Shown in pieces: positions 43,483 through 52,032 of a stretch of DNA of 64,000 bases. Source of the DNA: CF-39 sp035651155 (lineage in GTDB: Bacteria; Chloroflexota; Limnocylindria; P2-11E); NCBI GenBank assembly GCA_035651155.1, contig DASRGG010000021.1, positions 186,001-250,000 of the forward strand. Reading direction: 5' to 3'. Position 1 is the first letter of the stretch. Every line of letters begins with the position of its first letter. The notes beneath the pieces are model-generated. The model made no database searches and was not told the DNA's origin. It worked only from the letters and a program-made list of their open reading frames with translations. Both the position numbers and the translations under genes were made by a program.

Positions 43483-44501
43483 CGTGACTTCACGGCGCTC
43501 GCCTTCGCGCGCAGCGAATCGATCGCCTTCGCGATGGAGGTGTTGTCGGTGATGTTCAGGAGCTTCACGTCGGCGATGCGTTTCACCAGGCCGTTCACGA
43601 CGGGGCCGCCGCCGAACTCCACGAACGTCCCGGCGCCGCGCTCGACCATGTAGCGCACCGACTTCAGCCATTCGACGCGGTTCGAGAGGTGGCGCACCAG
43701 CGCCTCGGGGATCGAGGACACGTTCGGATGCGGCAGGCCGCTCACGTTCGCGACGATCGGCACGACCGGCTCGCGGAACCGCAGCGTCTGCATGTACGCG
43801 CGCAGGTCGTCGCCGATCTTCCCCATCGCCGGGAAGTGGAACGGCGCCGAGATGCGCAGCGGCACGACCTTCTTCGCGCCGAGCGCGGCGATCGCCTCGG
43901 TCACCTTCTTCACGCCGCCTTGGTCGCCCGCGATCGTCACCTGCGCCGGACCGTTGTCGTTCGCGACCACGACGCGACCCGCCTCGAGGCTGGTCGACGC
44001 GATGACCCGCTCGACGTCCGCGGCGCTCATGCCGATGATCGCGGCCATCGCGCCCTGCGCGCCACGCGTCGCCGCGAGCTGCCCGCGCATCGCGACGAGG
44101 CGAAGCGCGTCGGAGAACGGCAGGACGCCCGCGATGACCAGCGCGGTGAACTCACCGAGCGAGTGCCCCGCGACGAACGCGGGGCGCATCGGCTCCGGGA
44201 GCGCGAGCACGCCGCGCGGCTCGCTCCCATCCGTCGCGCGGCGGCCGAGCCGCTGCGACACGGACTCCACCATCGCCTCGAAGAGCGCGATGCTCGTGGT
44301 CAGGACCGCGGGCTGCGCGACCGCCGTGTCGTTCAGCTTGTCCTCGGGGCCCTCGAAGCAGATCTTCGTCAGGGGGTAGCCGAGCACGCGGTCGGCCTCG
44401 TCGAAGACGGCGCGAGCCGCGGGCGACGACTCGTAGACCGAGCGACCCATCCCCACCAGCTGCGAGCCCTGACCGGGAAAGACGAACGCGAGCGCACTCA
44501 T
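43479..44501 (-). CDS. fabD: Malonyl-CoA:ACP transacylase FabD
   Basis: 340 residues: ALAFVFPGQGSQLVGMG, nucleophile in FVAGHSLGEFTALV (GHSLG), Arg in RLVAMRGQLA and the His region APFHFPAM. The ATG at 44501 sits directly before FVFPGQGSQ; an upstream start in the same frame (44546) would overlap the divergent tetR promoter region and is less likely. First gene of the fab operon. Confidence 0.95.
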   Translation of the reverse strand: MSALAFVFPGQGSQLVGMGRSVYESSPAARAVFDEADRVLGYPLTKICFEGPEDKLNDTAVAQPAVLTTSIALFEAMVESVSQRLGRRATDGSEPRGVLALPEPMRPAFVAGHSLGEFTALVIAGVLPFSDALRLVAMRGQLAATRGAQGAMAAIIGMSAADVERVIASTSLEAGRVVVANDNGPAQVTIAGDQGGVKKVTEAIAALGAKKVVPLRISAPFHFPAMGKIGDDLRAYMQTLRFREPVVPIVANVSGLPHPNVSSIPEALVRHLSNRVEWLKSVRYMVERGAGTFVEFGGGPVVNGLVKRIADVKLLNITDNTSIAKAIDSLRAKASAVKSR

Positions 44502-44562
44502 CGGATGCGACCAGCCTAGCAGGGCGACCCGACGCCGGTCGAGCACATTCCGTTATTCAGTT

Positions 44563-44572
44563 ACAGTGCTGT
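44563..44572. promoter_or_regulatory. Candidate operator between fabD and tetR
   Basis: ACAG-TG-CTGT is a perfect short inverted repeat four bases before the tetR ATG, in the 75-base divergent gap to fabD. It is a reasonable site for autoregulation by the TetR protein, and could also affect fabD. No ribosome-binding site precedes the tetR ATG, so its mRNA may be leaderless. The site is short and could be chance. Confidence 0.35.
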
Positions 44573-44576
44573 TGAA

Positions 44577-45173
44577 ATGAATTCGCGACGGTACGTGCAG
44601 CGCGAACGCGCGCGCCAGACGGCGCGTACCGCGGCCGCCATCGAGAACGCCGCGCTCCGCGAGGTGGCGCGGCGCGGGTACCCGGACCTGCGCGTCGCGG
44701 ACGTGGCGCGGCGGGCGCACGTGTCCGCGCGCACCGTGTACCTGCACGCGACGTCGAAGGAGCGGCTGGTGGAGCAGGCGCTGCGCCGTCGCGCCGCGGC
44801 GCTCATCTCGCGCGTGGAGCGCTGGCGCCCGCGCGGCGAGACGCCCGAGCAGATCGTCGACGAGATGGTCGCGCTGCACGAGCGCGAGTACCGCGGCGAG
44901 TCGGCGCTGCTCCTCGAGACCCTCGTCGACGGCGCGCTGCCGCGCGCTGTCGCGTCGTTGCTGCGCGATCTCGACGCCGTCCGCCTCGCCGTGATCGCGC
45001 GGACGATGACCGACCTGGCGCATCGGGGCGCCCTTCGCGTGCGCACGCAGGACGCCATCGCGCTCGCGCACGCGCTGCTCTCGTACCCGACGTGGCGCAC
45101 CGCGCTCACCGGTCCCGCCCGGCGCCGCGCACCGCGCCTCGTCGCGAACGCGCTCCGGAGCGCCGTCCTCTGA
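44577..45173 (+). CDS. TetR family transcriptional regulator
   Basis: 198 residues. The N-terminal DNA-binding region is TARTAAAIENAALREVARRGYPDLRVADVARRAHVSARTVYLHATSKERLVEQAL, the canonical TetR helix-turn-helix with VADVARRAHVSARTVYLHA. The C-terminal ligand domain (about 70-198) is helical and not assignable to a ligand class. It is divergent from fabD, so control of fatty acid synthesis genes is a natural hypothesis but unproven. Confidence 0.88.
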   Translation: MNSRRYVQRERARQTARTAAAIENAALREVARRGYPDLRVADVARRAHVSARTVYLHATSKERLVEQALRRRAAALISRVERWRPRGETPEQIVDEMVALHEREYRGESALLLETLVDGALPRAVASLLRDLDAVRLAVIARTMTDLAHRGALRVRTQDAIALAHALLSYPTWRTALTGPARRRAPRLVANALRSAVL

Positions 45174-45219
45174 ATCGTTCGCGTGTGCGCTTCGGTGATC
45201 CGGACGCGGTTCTCGGCGG

Positions 45220-48200
45220 TCAGGCCTTCTCGATCTCCAGCTCGGACCTCACCCCGTTCAGCTCACCGCTCCACGAGGAGCCACGGCCGGCGAGGCCGCG
45301 CGTGACGCTCGTCGCGAGCGTCTCTTCCATGACCGTCTCGCGATAGCGCTCCACGGTCGCGGCGATCGGGCCGTCGTAGCGCAGCGCGATGCGGTCGGCG
45401 ATGTCGAGTCCGGCGTCCTTCCGCAGGTCGTTGAGCTTGTGCGCGAGCTCGCGCGCGAGGCCCTCGGCCTCGAGCTCCGGCGTGATCGCGGTGTCCAGCG
45501 CGACGACGAGCCCGGTCTCGCGCGCGACGGCGTGCCCCGACTCGCCTTCGTGCGAGACCAGCACCTCGTCCGGCGCGAGCTCGAAGCCCTCGACCGCGAT
45601 CGTGCCGCCCTTGCGCTGGTAGCGACCCTCGGCGAGCGCGGCGCGCACCTTCGGCAGATCCTTCCCGAGCTTCGGGCCGAGCACCTTGAGGTCCGGCTTC
45701 ACGACCTCGCGGACGAGGCCCTCGGCATCCTCGCGGATCTCGAGGGCCTTCACGTTGAGCTCGTCCTTGATGATCGACGCGAGCTCCTCCTGGCCGTCGA
45801 GCGCGCCGCGGTCCCGGTCGCCCTGATCGAACACCGCGACGAGCTTCGGCAGCGGCGTGCGCACCTTGGTCTTCGCCCGCGCCCGCGCGGCACGCCCGAG
45901 CTCGACGACCCTCCGGGCCGCGCGCATGCGGCGCTCCAGGTCGTCGTCGATGCGCTTCTCGTCGAACACCGGGTACGCGGTGTGATGGACGGACGCCGGA
46001 GCGCCCGGCACCGCGCGGCGGACGAGGTTCTGGTACATCGCCTCCGCGATGAACGGCATCACCGGCGCGAAGAGACGGGTGAGCGTGGTCAGCGCTTCGT
46101 AGAGCGTCTGGTACGCCGCGAGCGAATCGCGCATCGACCGCGCCTTCCAGAAGCGCGAGCGGTTGCGGCGGACGTACCAGGTCGAGAGGTCGTCCCAGAA
46201 CGCCTCGATCTTGAGGCAGGCCGTCTGCGAGTCGTACTGGTCGAGTGACGCGCGCACGTCTCTCGTGAGCCGGTCGAGCGCGGACAGCAGCCAGCGGTCG
46301 ATGACGGGGCGCTCGGCGGCCGGTACGGGCGCCTCGGTCGGGTCGAAGCGATCGAGATTCGCGTAGGTCACGAAGAACGCGTAGGTGTTCCACAGCACGA
46401 GGAGCTTGCGCTTGACCTCGCTCAGGACGTTGTAGCCGAAGAGCACCTTCTCCGCGGGGTCGTGCCGCGAGTAGAACCAGCGGATGACGTCGGCGCCCGC
46501 GCGCTCCGCGGCCTGCGGGAAGTCGATGAAGTTGTCGCCGGTCTTGTGGAACTCCTCGCCCTTCTCGTCGTACACGAATTCGTTCGACAGCACCGTCTCG
46601 TACGGCGCGCGGCCGGTCAGCACGACGCTGAAGAAGAGCTGCGAGTAGTACCAGAGGCGGATCTGCTCGACGTTCTCGGTGACGAGCTCCGCGGGGAACC
46701 ACCTCCGCCAGTTCTCGCGGTCGCTCAGCCAGTTCAGCGTGGAGAACGGCACGATGCCGGCGTCGAGCCACACGTCCCCCGTCTCGCGGACGCGCGTGCT
46801 CTCCGCCTTGCACGTCGGACACGCCACGACGACGTTGTCGATCCAGGGCCGATGGAGCTCCTGGAGCTGCTCGAGACCCCGGACCGCCCGCTCGCGCAGC
46901 TCGGCCTCGCTGCCGACGATGAAGAAGTGCCCGTTCGCGCAGTTGTAGAAGGGCAGCGGCAGGCCCCAGTACCGCTTGCGGCTGATGTTCCAGTCGCCCA
47001 TGTTGTCGAGCCAGTTCTGCATGCGATCGCCGGTGTGCGGGGGGAGCCAGCGCACCTTGGCCGCGGCTTCCTTCAGCCGCGGGCGCAGCTCGTCCATGGA
47101 GATGAACCATTCGTCGGCGACGCGGAAGACGATCTCCTCCTTGCAGCGCCAGCAGATCGGATAGCTGTGCGTGTACGGCATCTCGCGAAAGAGCCGGCCG
47201 CGCCTGCGCAGGTCGTCGGCGATCTCGTGCGCCACGTCCCGCGCCTCCTTGCCCTCGAGCCAGCCGAAGCCGGAGACGAAGTGCGCGTTCTCGTCGATGG
47301 GCACGATGACCGGCAGCCCATTCGGCTTGGCCAGCGCGAAGTCCTCGGCGCCGCAGCCCGGCGCGATGTGCACGATGCCGGTGCCCTCGGCCTCGCCGAC
47401 CTCGTCCCACGCGATCACCTGGTGCGCGGGCCCCGAGGTCGCGCCGACCGGGAGATCGTCGAACGGACCCGCATAGCGCAGGCCGAGGAGGTCGCGGCCC
47501 TTCACGGTCCGCACGAGCTCGGCCCTGTGCCACTTCGTCTGCTCGAACACCTTCGCGCCGAGGACGAGCACCTCGGGCTCGCTCGCGCCGTCGGCGACGA
47601 CGCGCACCACCGCATACTCGAGGTCCGGGTGCACCGCCAGCGCGACGTTCGCCGGAAGCGTCCACGGCGTCGTCGTCCACGCGAGGAGCGACGCCCGCTG
47701 CGTCGCGAGCTCCGCGCCCGGGGGAAGAGGCCCCCGCTCGACGAGCGGAGCGAGCGTGCCTTCCGCGAGCACGGGAAAGCGCACGTACAGCGACGTGTGC
47801 GTCATCTCCTTGTACGAGCCGGTCATCTCATGCTCGGAGAGCGCGGTGCCGCAGCGGGCGCACCATGGCATCGCGCGATGCCCGCGTACCAGCCAGCCCT
47901 TCTCGTGGCAGAGCTTCAGGACGCTCCAGATGTGCGAGATGTTGTTGTCGCTGTACGTGTAATAGGAGTTGTCCCAGTCCATCCACTGGCCGAGGCGGAT
48001 CGACTGCTTCGTGATCGCCGCGGCGCTCCGGTCGACGCGGGCGCGGCACGCACGCGAGAACCTGTCGATCCCGTACGACTCGATGTCGCGCTTGCTGTTC
48101 AGGTTCAGCTCCCGCTCGACCTGCACCTCGACCCAGAGGCCCTGGCAGTCGAAGCCGTTCTGGTAGCGCTGGTCGAATCCCTGCATCGCCTTGTAGCGCT

Positions 48201-48396
48201 GGTAGAGGTCCTTGTAGGTGCGTCCCCAGGCGTGGTGAACGCCCATGGCCTCGATGTTCGCGGTGATCGGTCCATCGATGAACGAGTAGCGCGGTCCGCC
48301 GGCGTTCTTCTTCCGCAGCGCGTCGAAGGACCGCTCGCGCTCCCACAGGTCGAGCACGCCGTGCTCGAGCTCGGGGAGATCGAAGCTCGACCCCAC
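45220..48396 (-). CDS. ileS: Isoleucyl-tRNA synthetase, type 2 with swapped HIGH motif
   Basis: Charges tRNA-Ile. About 1,058 residues, the size of type 2 IleRS. Catalytic core: RYSFIDGPITANIEAMGVHHAWGRTYKDLYQRYKAM, where the usual HIGH is GVHH; editing domain with LLAWTTTPWTLPANVALAVHPDLEYAVV and GTGIVHIAPGCGAEDFALA; a site where KMSKS is expected reads EFHKTGDN; anticodon domain from about 700. The start is uncertain: the GTG at 48396 (before SSFDLPELEHGVLDLW) was chosen since the frame upstream runs into the T-box terminator. The gene is preceded by a T-box leader and converges with tetR. Confidence 0.9.
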   Translation of the reverse strand: MGSSFDLPELEHGVLDLWERERSFDALRKKNAGGPRYSFIDGPITANIEAMGVHHAWGRTYKDLYQRYKAMQGFDQRYQNGFDCQGLWVEVQVERELNLNSKRDIESYGIDRFSRACRARVDRSAAAITKQSIRLGQWMDWDNSYYTYSDNNISHIWSVLKLCHEKGWLVRGHRAMPWCARCGTALSEHEMTGSYKEMTHTSLYVRFPVLAEGTLAPLVERGPLPPGAELATQRASLLAWTTTPWTLPANVALAVHPDLEYAVVRVVADGASEPEVLVLGAKVFEQTKWHRAELVRTVKGRDLLGLRYAGPFDDLPVGATSGPAHQVIAWDEVGEAEGTGIVHIAPGCGAEDFALAKPNGLPVIVPIDENAHFVSGFGWLEGKEARDVAHEIADDLRRRGRLFREMPYTHSYPICWRCKEEIVFRVADEWFISMDELRPRLKEAAAKVRWLPPHTGDRMQNWLDNMGDWNISRKRYWGLPLPFYNCANGHFFIVGSEAELRERAVRGLEQLQELHRPWIDNVVVACPTCKAESTRVRETGDVWLDAGIVPFSTLNWLSDRENWRRWFPAELVTENVEQIRLWYYSQLFFSVVLTGRAPYETVLSNEFVYDEKGEEFHKTGDNFIDFPQAAERAGADVIRWFYSRHDPAEKVLFGYNVLSEVKRKLLVLWNTYAFFVTYANLDRFDPTEAPVPAAERPVIDRWLLSALDRLTRDVRASLDQYDSQTACLKIEAFWDDLSTWYVRRNRSRFWKARSMRDSLAAYQTLYEALTTLTRLFAPVMPFIAEAMYQNLVRRAVPGAPASVHHTAYPVFDEKRIDDDLERRMRAARRVVELGRAARARAKTKVRTPLPKLVAVFDQGDRDRGALDGQEELASIIKDELNVKALEIREDAEGLVREVVKPDLKVLGPKLGKDLPKVRAALAEGRYQRKGGTIAVEGFELAPDEVLVSHEGESGHAVARETGLVVALDTAITPELEAEGLARELAHKLNDLRKDAGLDIADRIALRYDGPIAATVERYRETVMEETLATSVTRGLAGRGSSWSGELNGVRSELEIEKA

Positions 48397-48490
48397 CGCC
48401 GCGAATCGCGTCTTGCTCGAACCCTCGTTGTCGCTCGGGCTCCGGACTTCGCTCCTCGCGAGTGAATCGCTCGTCGCTCGACTCCCTTCC

Positions 48491-48523
48491 AAACAAAAAC
48501 GCCGTCCCGCGCTCGGGACGGCG
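48491..48523 (-). terminator. Intrinsic terminator of the ileS T-box
   Basis: A 10-bp GC-rich stem pairs CGCCGTCCCG (48500-48509) with CGGGACGGCG (48514-48523) around a 4-base loop. In the minus-strand transcript it is followed by GTTTTTGTTT. It lies five bases after the T-box sequence, as expected for a transcription-attenuating leader, and about 95 bases before the ileS start. Confidence 0.9.
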
Positions 48524-48714
48524 CATGCCGCGGTACCACCCGAGTTCGTGCCGCCGCTCGGTGAGCCAGGCACGCACTCCTCTGTCGACGTCCAGCAACG
48601 TCCGCCGCTTCGTAACGGAGTGGCTTCCTCCGGCCGGGTCTAGTCGCCACGAGGCTTTCTTCCGGCAGCTCGGGGTGGATGGCCCCTCAGCGCTGTCGCG
48701 AGCGGAGTCTAGCC
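48491..48714 (-). promoter_or_regulatory. T-box riboswitch leader of ileS
   Basis: On the minus strand the leader contains GGGTGGTACCGCGG (complement 48529-48542), the conserved T-box. Before it are AGAGGAGTGC and a stem III hairpin pairing GTGCC/GGCAC and GCTC/GAGC. After it comes a strong terminator. The UGGU within the T-box would pair with ACCA of uncharged tRNA whose discriminator is A, fitting tRNA-Ile. Uncharged tRNA would favour the antiterminator and let ileS be transcribed. I could not fix stem I or the specifier codon, so the 5' end (48714) is approximate. Confidence 0.85.
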
Positions 48715-48793
48715 GAACGCATCCGCGCGCCGATCGCCGAAATCAGGGCGCACGCCCCCTGGGGTGGCCGGCACCGCTACCAGATGCATATAC

Positions 48794-48827
48794 TGGACAT
48801 ACATACGTTGCGCTATATATCTTGCGC
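48794..48827 (+). promoter_or_regulatory. Promoter and direct repeats upstream of the GGDEF-RHH gene
   Basis: A locally AT-rich patch in GC-rich DNA: TGGACA (48794-48799) resembles a -35 box and TATATATC (48814-48821) a -10, with a spacer of about 16. TTGCGC occurs twice, at 48808-48813 and 48822-48827, 14 bases apart and flanking the -10. This is a plausible operator for the ribbon-helix-helix domain encoded just downstream. The rest of 48715-48793 shows nothing recognisable. Confidence 0.5.
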
Positions 48828-48851
48828 GAGCGTACCTGTGGGAGGTCGGAG

Positions 48852-49523
48852 ATGTCGCCACGCGCGGCACGGAAGACCGTCACGTTCCACGCCGACGCCA
48901 ACGGGTGTCTGGGCCGCCCAGCCTTCGAGGGGGCGCTGCTCGCCGCGCTCAAGCGCGACCCGGTCGCGACGCTGCTGGACGTCGATCTCGACGGCCTGCT
49001 CGATCTCAACGCGACCGCGGGCCACGCTGTGGGCGACAGGGCCATCGCGGCGGTCGCCGCCGCGCTCTCCGGCGTCGCGAAGAAGGAGGGGTGGACGCTG
49101 GGGCGCATCGGCGGCGACGAGTTCGCGCTCCTCGCGCCCGGCGTCGCGCTCGAGCCCGCGTTCCTGCGCGCCGATCAGATCCGCCGGGAGGTCGATGCCG
49201 CGCTCGCGAAGGCGCTGCCGTCCGGCCACCGCTGCACCGTGACGATCGGCGTCGCCAACACGCCGCGCGACACGCGCGCCCGCGGTCCCGAGGCCGCGAA
49301 CGAGCTCCTGCGGCGGGCGGACCTCGCCCTGCACGCGGCCAAGGAGCAGGGCGGCGGCGCGGTCGGCCTGACGCCGGCCGAGGACATGGTGCTGAAGTCC
49401 TCCTACTACAGCGCCGCCCAGCTCGGACGCCTCAAGGGTCTCGCCGAGCGCATGAAGAAGAAGGAGGCGGTCCTCCTCCGCGAGGCGCTCGACGATCTGC
49501 TGCGCAAGTACGAGCGCTCCTAG
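48852..49523 (+). CDS. GGDEF diguanylate cyclase-like protein with C-terminal ribbon-helix-helix domain
   Basis: 223 residues. Residues about 12-172 are a GGDEF domain: TLLDVDLDGLLDLNATAGHAVGDRAIAAVAAAL, RIGGDEFALLAPG (GGDEF at 87-91), VTIGVANTP and LLRRADLALHAAKEQGGG. The active-site signature is intact, so c-di-GMP synthesis is possible. No RxxD inhibitory site is seen. Residues about 184-220 (SSYYSAAQLGRLKGLAERMKKKEAVLLREALDDLLRKY) look like a CopG/Arc ribbon-helix-helix DNA-binding domain. No membrane or sensor domain is present. The ATG is preceded by GGGAGG at eight bases' distance. A nudix gene follows after 10 bases. Confidence 0.8.
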   Translation: MSPRAARKTVTFHADANGCLGRPAFEGALLAALKRDPVATLLDVDLDGLLDLNATAGHAVGDRAIAAVAAALSGVAKKEGWTLGRIGGDEFALLAPGVALEPAFLRADQIRREVDAALAKALPSGHRCTVTIGVANTPRDTRARGPEAANELLRRADLALHAAKEQGGGAVGLTPAEDMVLKSSYYSAAQLGRLKGLAERMKKKEAVLLREALDDLLRKYERS

Positions 49524-49533
49524 TCTGTCCGGC

Positions 49534-50127
49534 GTGGAGCTCGACGCGCGGACCGAGGCGGAGCTCCGGCGCCTGGCGCGGCGATACGGCGAGCCGCGCG
49601 TGCTCCGGGCGCGCATCGACGACTCCTTCAAGGACCCCATCGGGAAGCGCGATCGCTTCGGCGAGGTCTGCATGGTGGTCCGAAGGCCGAACGGCAAGCT
49701 GCTGCTCTCCATCAAGACCTTCTACCCGCGGGGCGCGCACCGGCTTCCCACGGGAGGGATCCACCACGGGGAAGGCGTCCAGGACGCGCTCGTGCGGGAG
49801 ACGTACGAGGAGACCGGTCTTGCGACCCAGGTCCGCCGCTTTCTCGGACGGATCGCGTACGAGCCGCTGTCGTCGCCGGGCGCGCCGCCGGTGTTCCACA
49901 CCTTCGCGTTCCTGCTCGACGAGCTCGGCGGCACGCTCGGCGCGCTCGACACCAGCGAGCGCATCGAGGAATGGCGCGAGGTCGCCGTCGCGGAGCTCCC
50001 CTCCGTCGCGGACGCGCTCGAGCACCTGACGACGCAGGGCACCGAGGACATCGGTGGCGACTGGGCCGCCTGGGGGAGATTCCGCGCGGTCGTGCACCGC
50101 GTGGTGCACGAGGCGCTCGCGGATTAG
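49534..50127 (+). CDS. NUDIX hydrolase
   Basis: 197 residues. The Nudix box is GGIHHGEGVQDALVRETYEETGL (G-x5-E-x7-RE-x2-EE-x-G-L), so pyrophosphohydrolase activity is likely. LLSIKTFYPRGAHRLPTGG precedes it. The substrate is unknown. It lies directly after the GGDEF-RHH gene on the same strand and may be cotranscribed; a nucleotide-linked role is only speculation. GTG start at 49534. It overlaps the convergent ABC-2 gene by four bases. Confidence 0.85.
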   Translation: MELDARTEAELRRLARRYGEPRVLRARIDDSFKDPIGKRDRFGEVCMVVRRPNGKLLLSIKTFYPRGAHRLPTGGIHHGEGVQDALVRETYEETGLATQVRRFLGRIAYEPLSSPGAPPVFHTFAFLLDELGGTLGALDTSERIEEWREVAVAELPSVADALEHLTTQGTEDIGGDWAAWGRFRAVVHRVVHEALAD

Positions 50128-51212
50128 TCCAGCCGGAAGAAGCGGAACGCGAGGACGAAGGACACCACGATCCACGCGACCAGGCCGAGGATCTGCGGGC
50201 CGATATCGCCCAGCCCGGCGCCCCCGGTGCTGACGCTGCGGAGCGCGTCGTTCAGGTACGTGAGCGGCAGCACGTCCGCGATCGGCTTGAGGAACGCCGG
50301 TGCGGCGTCGCGCGAGAAGAACACGCCCGACAGGAACATCTGCGGCAGTGTGACGAGCTGCGTGACCGGCGCGGCCGCGTTCTCCGTCGCCACGAGCCCC
50401 GTGACCGCGAAGCCGAGCGACAGGAAGAGCATCGCGCCGAGGACGGTGACCACGAGCAGCACCAGGATGCTGCCGACGACCTGCACCTTGAACATGAGGA
50501 CCGCGACGCCGAGCAGGATGAGCACCTGCAGGACGGCGAGGATCAGCCGCTCGAGCACGTGCGCGGCGAGGAAGTTCCGGCGCGAGATCGGGGTGGCCAT
50601 GATCCGCCGGATGACCCCGCGCTGCCGGTCGACCACGAACGCGAAGGCCACGCTCGAGATACCCAGCTGCATGATCGTCATGCCGAGGATCCCCGGCGTG
50701 AGGAAGTCGACGTAGCGTAGGTTCCGGCCGGCGACCTCCTGGCGCTGGAGCGTGATGACCGGCGCGGTCTGGGTCACGGCGAACGACATCTGGTCGACGA
50801 GCTGTGTGAGGATCGCCGAGCCGATGACGCCCTGCTCGGGCCGGGCGCTGCTCGTGAGCAGAGTGAGCGTCGGCGTGGCCGCGCCGGCGCGTGCCGGCGC
50901 GATCCTGAAGTCGGACGGGATGACGAGCACGAGGTCGCGGTCCCCCGCCTCGAGGCTCGCGCTCTCGGCCGCGCGGGTGCCCTTCGTGATCTTGAACGTC
51001 TCGATGCCGGAGAGCGTCGAGATGAAGCGCTCGCTGTCCGCGTTCTTGGCCTCGTCGGCGATCCCGAGGTTCACGTGCCCGACCGCGCCGAGGTTGAGGA
51101 TGCCGAACAGCACCATGAAGATGAGCGGGAAGAAGAAACCGAAGAAGAGCGCCGTGCGATCGCGGGTGTAGCTCCGCAGCAGCATGACCGTGTAGCGGAG
51201 GACCTGGCTCAT
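50124..51212 (-). CDS. ABC-2 type exporter permease
   Basis: 362 residues. One membrane helix near the N-terminus (TALFFGFFFPLIFMVLFGIL), a long extracellular loop (about 45-175), then five helices at the C-terminus, with DRQRGVIRRIMATPISRRNFL at a cytosolic elbow. This is the NatB/DrrB-like ABC-2 layout. The substrate cannot be inferred. It forms a pair with the ATPase gene immediately upstream (two-base gap). Confidence 0.88.
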   Translation of the reverse strand: MSQVLRYTVMLLRSYTRDRTALFFGFFFPLIFMVLFGILNLGAVGHVNLGIADEAKNADSERFISTLSGIETFKITKGTRAAESASLEAGDRDLVLVIPSDFRIAPARAGAATPTLTLLTSSARPEQGVIGSAILTQLVDQMSFAVTQTAPVITLQRQEVAGRNLRYVDFLTPGILGMTIMQLGISSVAFAFVVDRQRGVIRRIMATPISRRNFLAAHVLERLILAVLQVLILLGVAVLMFKVQVVGSILVLLVVTVLGAMLFLSLGFAVTGLVATENAAAPVTQLVTLPQMFLSGVFFSRDAAPAFLKPIADVLPLTYLNDALRSVSTGGAGLGDIGPQILGLVAWIVVSFVLAFRFFRLD

Positions 51213-51214
51213 GC

Positions 51215-51973
51215 CTAATCCTCCCGCAGCTCGTGGCCGGTCAGATCGAGGAACACGTCCTCCAGGTTGGCCTGCTGCCGGATCATCGGCTTCGTGAATC
51301 CGCGCGCGAGCAGCTGACCGATGAGCGCGCTCGGCGTATCGAGCGCGATGACGCGGCCGGTGTCCATGATCGCGACGCGGTCGCAGAGCACCTCGGCCTC
51401 GTCGAGGTAGTGCGTCGTGAGGAACACGGTCGTGCCGCGCGTCCGGATGTCGCGGATGAGGTCCCAGAGATTGCGGCGGGCCTGCGGATCGAGACCGGTC
51501 GTGGGCTCGTCGAGGAACAGGACCTGCGGCTCGTTCACCATCGCGACCGCGATCGAGAGCCGCTGGCGCTGTCCGCCGGAGAGCTTCTCCGACTTCTGCT
51601 TCGCCTTCTCCTCGAGGCCGACGGCGCGCAGGAGGGCCATCGCGTCGACGCTCTTGTTGTAGAAGAGCGCGAAGAGATCGACGATCTCCTTGGCGAGGAA
51701 GTTCTCCGGGAACGCGCTCGACTGCAGCTGCACGCCGATGCGCTCCTTCACGCCGGAGGGGTCCTTCGTCACGTCCACGCCCGCGACCGTGGCCGTGCCG
51801 CCGTCCGCTTGGCGCAGGCCCTCGAGGATCTCGACGGTGGTCGTCTTCCCCGCCCCGTTCGGGCCGAGGAGCGCGAAGATCTCCCCCTGCTCCACGTCGA
51901 ACGACACGCCCGCGACGGCCTCGATCGGTCCGTAGCTCTTGCGCAGGTCGCGCACCGACACGATGGCGGTCAT
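51215..51973 (-). CDS. ABC transporter ATP-binding protein
   Basis: 252 residues: LRKSYGPIEAVAGVSFDVEQGEIFALLGPNGAGKTTTVEIL (Walker A), GVQLQSSAFPENF (Q loop), KLSGGQRQRLSIAVAMVNEPQVLFLDEPTTGLDP (signature and Walker B) and TTHYLDEAEVLCDRVAIMD (H loop). The DrrA/CcmA-like type energises ABC-2 exporters for drugs, lipids or polysaccharides. Start ATG 51973. Confidence 0.92.
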   Translation of the reverse strand: MTAIVSVRDLRKSYGPIEAVAGVSFDVEQGEIFALLGPNGAGKTTTVEILEGLRQADGGTATVAGVDVTKDPSGVKERIGVQLQSSAFPENFLAKEIVDLFALFYNKSVDAMALLRAVGLEEKAKQKSEKLSGGQRQRLSIAVAMVNEPQVLFLDEPTTGLDPQARRNLWDLIRDIRTRGTTVFLTTHYLDEAEVLCDRVAIMDTGRVIALDTPSALIGQLLARGFTKPMIRQQANLEDVFLDLTGHELRED

Positions 51974-52032
51974 GTGATCGACGATAGGCGCTCGCCGAGA
52001 CGCTCGCGGCGTCGCGCGATACGCGGAGCCGC

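Noticed and set aside
48397..48482. N-terminal extension of IleRS (SRATSDSLARSEVRSPSDNEGSS)
   Set aside because: It directly abuts the T-box terminator, is not IleRS-like and reads like a GAGCGA-rich repeat. A start at 48396 fits the family better.
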